Origin: Thermodesulfovibrionales bacterium
GTDB taxonomy: Bacteria; Nitrospirota; Thermodesulfovibrionia; Thermodesulfovibrionales; Dissulfurispiraceae
NCBI GenBank assembly: GCA_021129835.1
Contig: JAJOKM010000144.1
Coordinates: 136-16,480, forward strand
Reading direction: 5' to 3'
Length of the DNA stretch: 16,345 nt
Shown here: positions 15,452 to 16,345 of the stretch, one piece after another
Layout: the number at the start of each line of letters is the position of its first letter
Numbering within the stretch: position 1 is the first letter of the stretch
Translations under genes and position numbers: made by a program
Notes under the pieces: generated by a model
Seen by the model: the letters and a program-made list of their open reading frames with translations, nothing else
What the model was told of the DNA's origin: nothing
The model's database searches: none

Positions 15452-16270
15452 ATGTACAAGGTTGAATGGGATAGTAAAATTAATGGCATTTTACTTAACG
15501 ACAAGATAAACGATAAAGAAGAAATCATTCCGCCAAGGCCTGTCTTCTGTGAAGAATTGGACCTCTTAGGCTTTGATAAGTATTGGAATTATCCAAAGAC
15601 AAAAGAACCGTTATTATGGTCAATTGGTAGACGATATTATAATAAAGGTGTTTGGGTGGCAGAAGCTAAGGGAGGCAACATTTATGAAAGTCCTGAACTG
15701 GCAATCAAGCATAAACTGAGCTTGGAACCGATAAACCTTAAACTGTTACTAAAGAAAAATGAAGAGGTTTTGTTTATTATTGAAAATGAAGCAATGGACT
15801 TTGTCGAATATGTACATAAAGAGTATAAAGATAAGGTTGATTATTTTGCGGTCGCGTTTAGTGGAGGGAAAGATTCTCAAGTTGTTTTAGATATTGTAAG
15901 CAGAGTTTTAGCTCCCGATGACTATATGGTAATTTTCACTGATACGACCATGGAAATTCCCTTCACCTATGAAACCGTCGAAAAAACAAAAGAGACATAT
16001 CAAAAAGCATACCCCGGATTGAAATTTCATACCGCAAGGCCTCCCAAAGACGCTCTTGAGTTTTGGGAGCAGTTTGGACCTCCCAGCAGAATTCACAGAT
16101 GGTGTTGTTCTGTTTGTAAGACTGCTCCGTTTGTACGTCTTGCTAGGAAAATTCACAACGAAAATGGCTATGGTGGGCAACCAAAGATTTCGGTATTCGA
16201 GGGCATTCGGTCTGTAGAAAGTAATAGAAGAAGCAGATATTCAAGAGAAGCCAGGGGTGTCAAACTGTAG
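15452..16270 (+). pseudogene. PAPS-reductase-like PP-loop protein, C-terminally truncated
   Basis: An N-terminal region of about 130 residues (with PPRPVF and FDKYWNYPKTKEPLLWSIGRR) is followed by a PP-loop ATP-pyrophosphatase domain: AFSGGKDSQVV (SGGKDS at 137-142), FTDTTMEIPFTYE (162-174), RWCCSVCKTAPF with three Cys (218, 219, 222) and GIRSVES (251-257). This is the phosphoadenosine-phosphosulfate-reductase-like family that includes DndC of DNA phosphorothioation and many uncharacterised proteins in archaea and anaerobes. Full-length relatives, as I recall them, continue with a further cysteine-rich part that is missing. The frame stops at a TAG (16268-16270) lying inside an apparent insertion-element end beginning at 16266, so it was probably cut by insertion. 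The start has GGAG 5 nt upstream. The sulfur- or adenylate-transfer role is inferred from family only. Confidence 0.75.
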
Positions 16271-16345
16271 ATTGTCAACACTTTTGACCCCTTTTCCGCA
16301 AATAAAATTGACCCCCCTTTTTTTTTACTTAACCTTTTTCAGCTT
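16266..16345. mobile_element. Probable end of an insertion element (TTGACCCC repeats)
   Basis: Coding similarity of the PP-loop gene stops at GVK, and non-coding sequence beginning TGTAGATTGTC follows. It has two related repeats, TTTTGACCCCTTTT (16282-16295) and ATTGACCCCCCTTTT (16307-16321). A TG-starting end with internal short repeats close to the tip is seen in IS21-type elements, so this is a plausible terminus with the transposase genes beyond the window. No transposase is visible, so the family is uncertain. Confidence 0.45.

Noticed and set aside
1..16345. CRISPR array, tRNA or rRNA genes
   Set aside because: No regularly spaced repeats and no tRNA- or rRNA-like segments were found by reading either strand.

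Overview
The window is a stretch of bacterial chromosome in two very different halves. Bases 1-12064 hold dense housekeeping genes with AUA isoleucine and AGA/AGG arginine codons common. Bases 12065-16345 hold decayed, probably acquired genes. The gene set (miaA, an RNase Z-like hydrolase, galT-glgA with a PAS/GAF histidine kinase, uvrC-hemH-hemG) and codon style suggest an anaerobic Gram-negative such as Nitrospirota or a deltaproteobacterial relative. That placement is inference and would need a database search.

Layout of the intact half: miaA (+) converges on an RNase Z-like gene (-). A 218-bp divergent spacer follows, then a tight + strand operon: galT, glgA, a 906-residue soluble sensor histidine kinase and a stand-alone receiver protein. 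These are joined by two 4-nt ATGA overlaps and one 1-nt gap. The operon runs head-on into a - strand operon, uvrC-hemH-hemG, with one base between the two stop codons. The first operon couples nucleotide-sugar and glycogen metabolism to a two-component pair. The second couples nucleotide excision repair to the last steps of heme synthesis.

The second half looks like the wreck of a defence island. In order it holds: unrecognised protein-like scraps; a helicase with an N-terminal PLD-like domain, reduced to its two ends by an internal deletion; a VapBC toxin-antitoxin pair in which both genes carry a frameshift at an A-rich tract; the N-terminal 265 residues of an Eco57I/type IIG-like methylase gene fused by deletion to a fragment of a UvrD-like helicase; an IS3-family transposase remnant (- strand) that interrupts the UvrD fragment and has a nonsense codon beside its catalytic Glu; and a PAPS-reductase-like PP-loop gene. 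The last gene is cut off by what looks like the end of another insertion element, carrying repeated TTGACCCC motifs. Similar motifs lie at the left edge of the window.

No rRNA, tRNA or CRISPR array was seen. The most interesting point is the gene combination in the wreck (PLD-type helicase, type IIG-like methylase, UvrD-like helicase, PAPS-reductase-like protein). It may be the footprint of one multi-gene anti-phage or DNA-modification system whose intact form could be sought in relatives.
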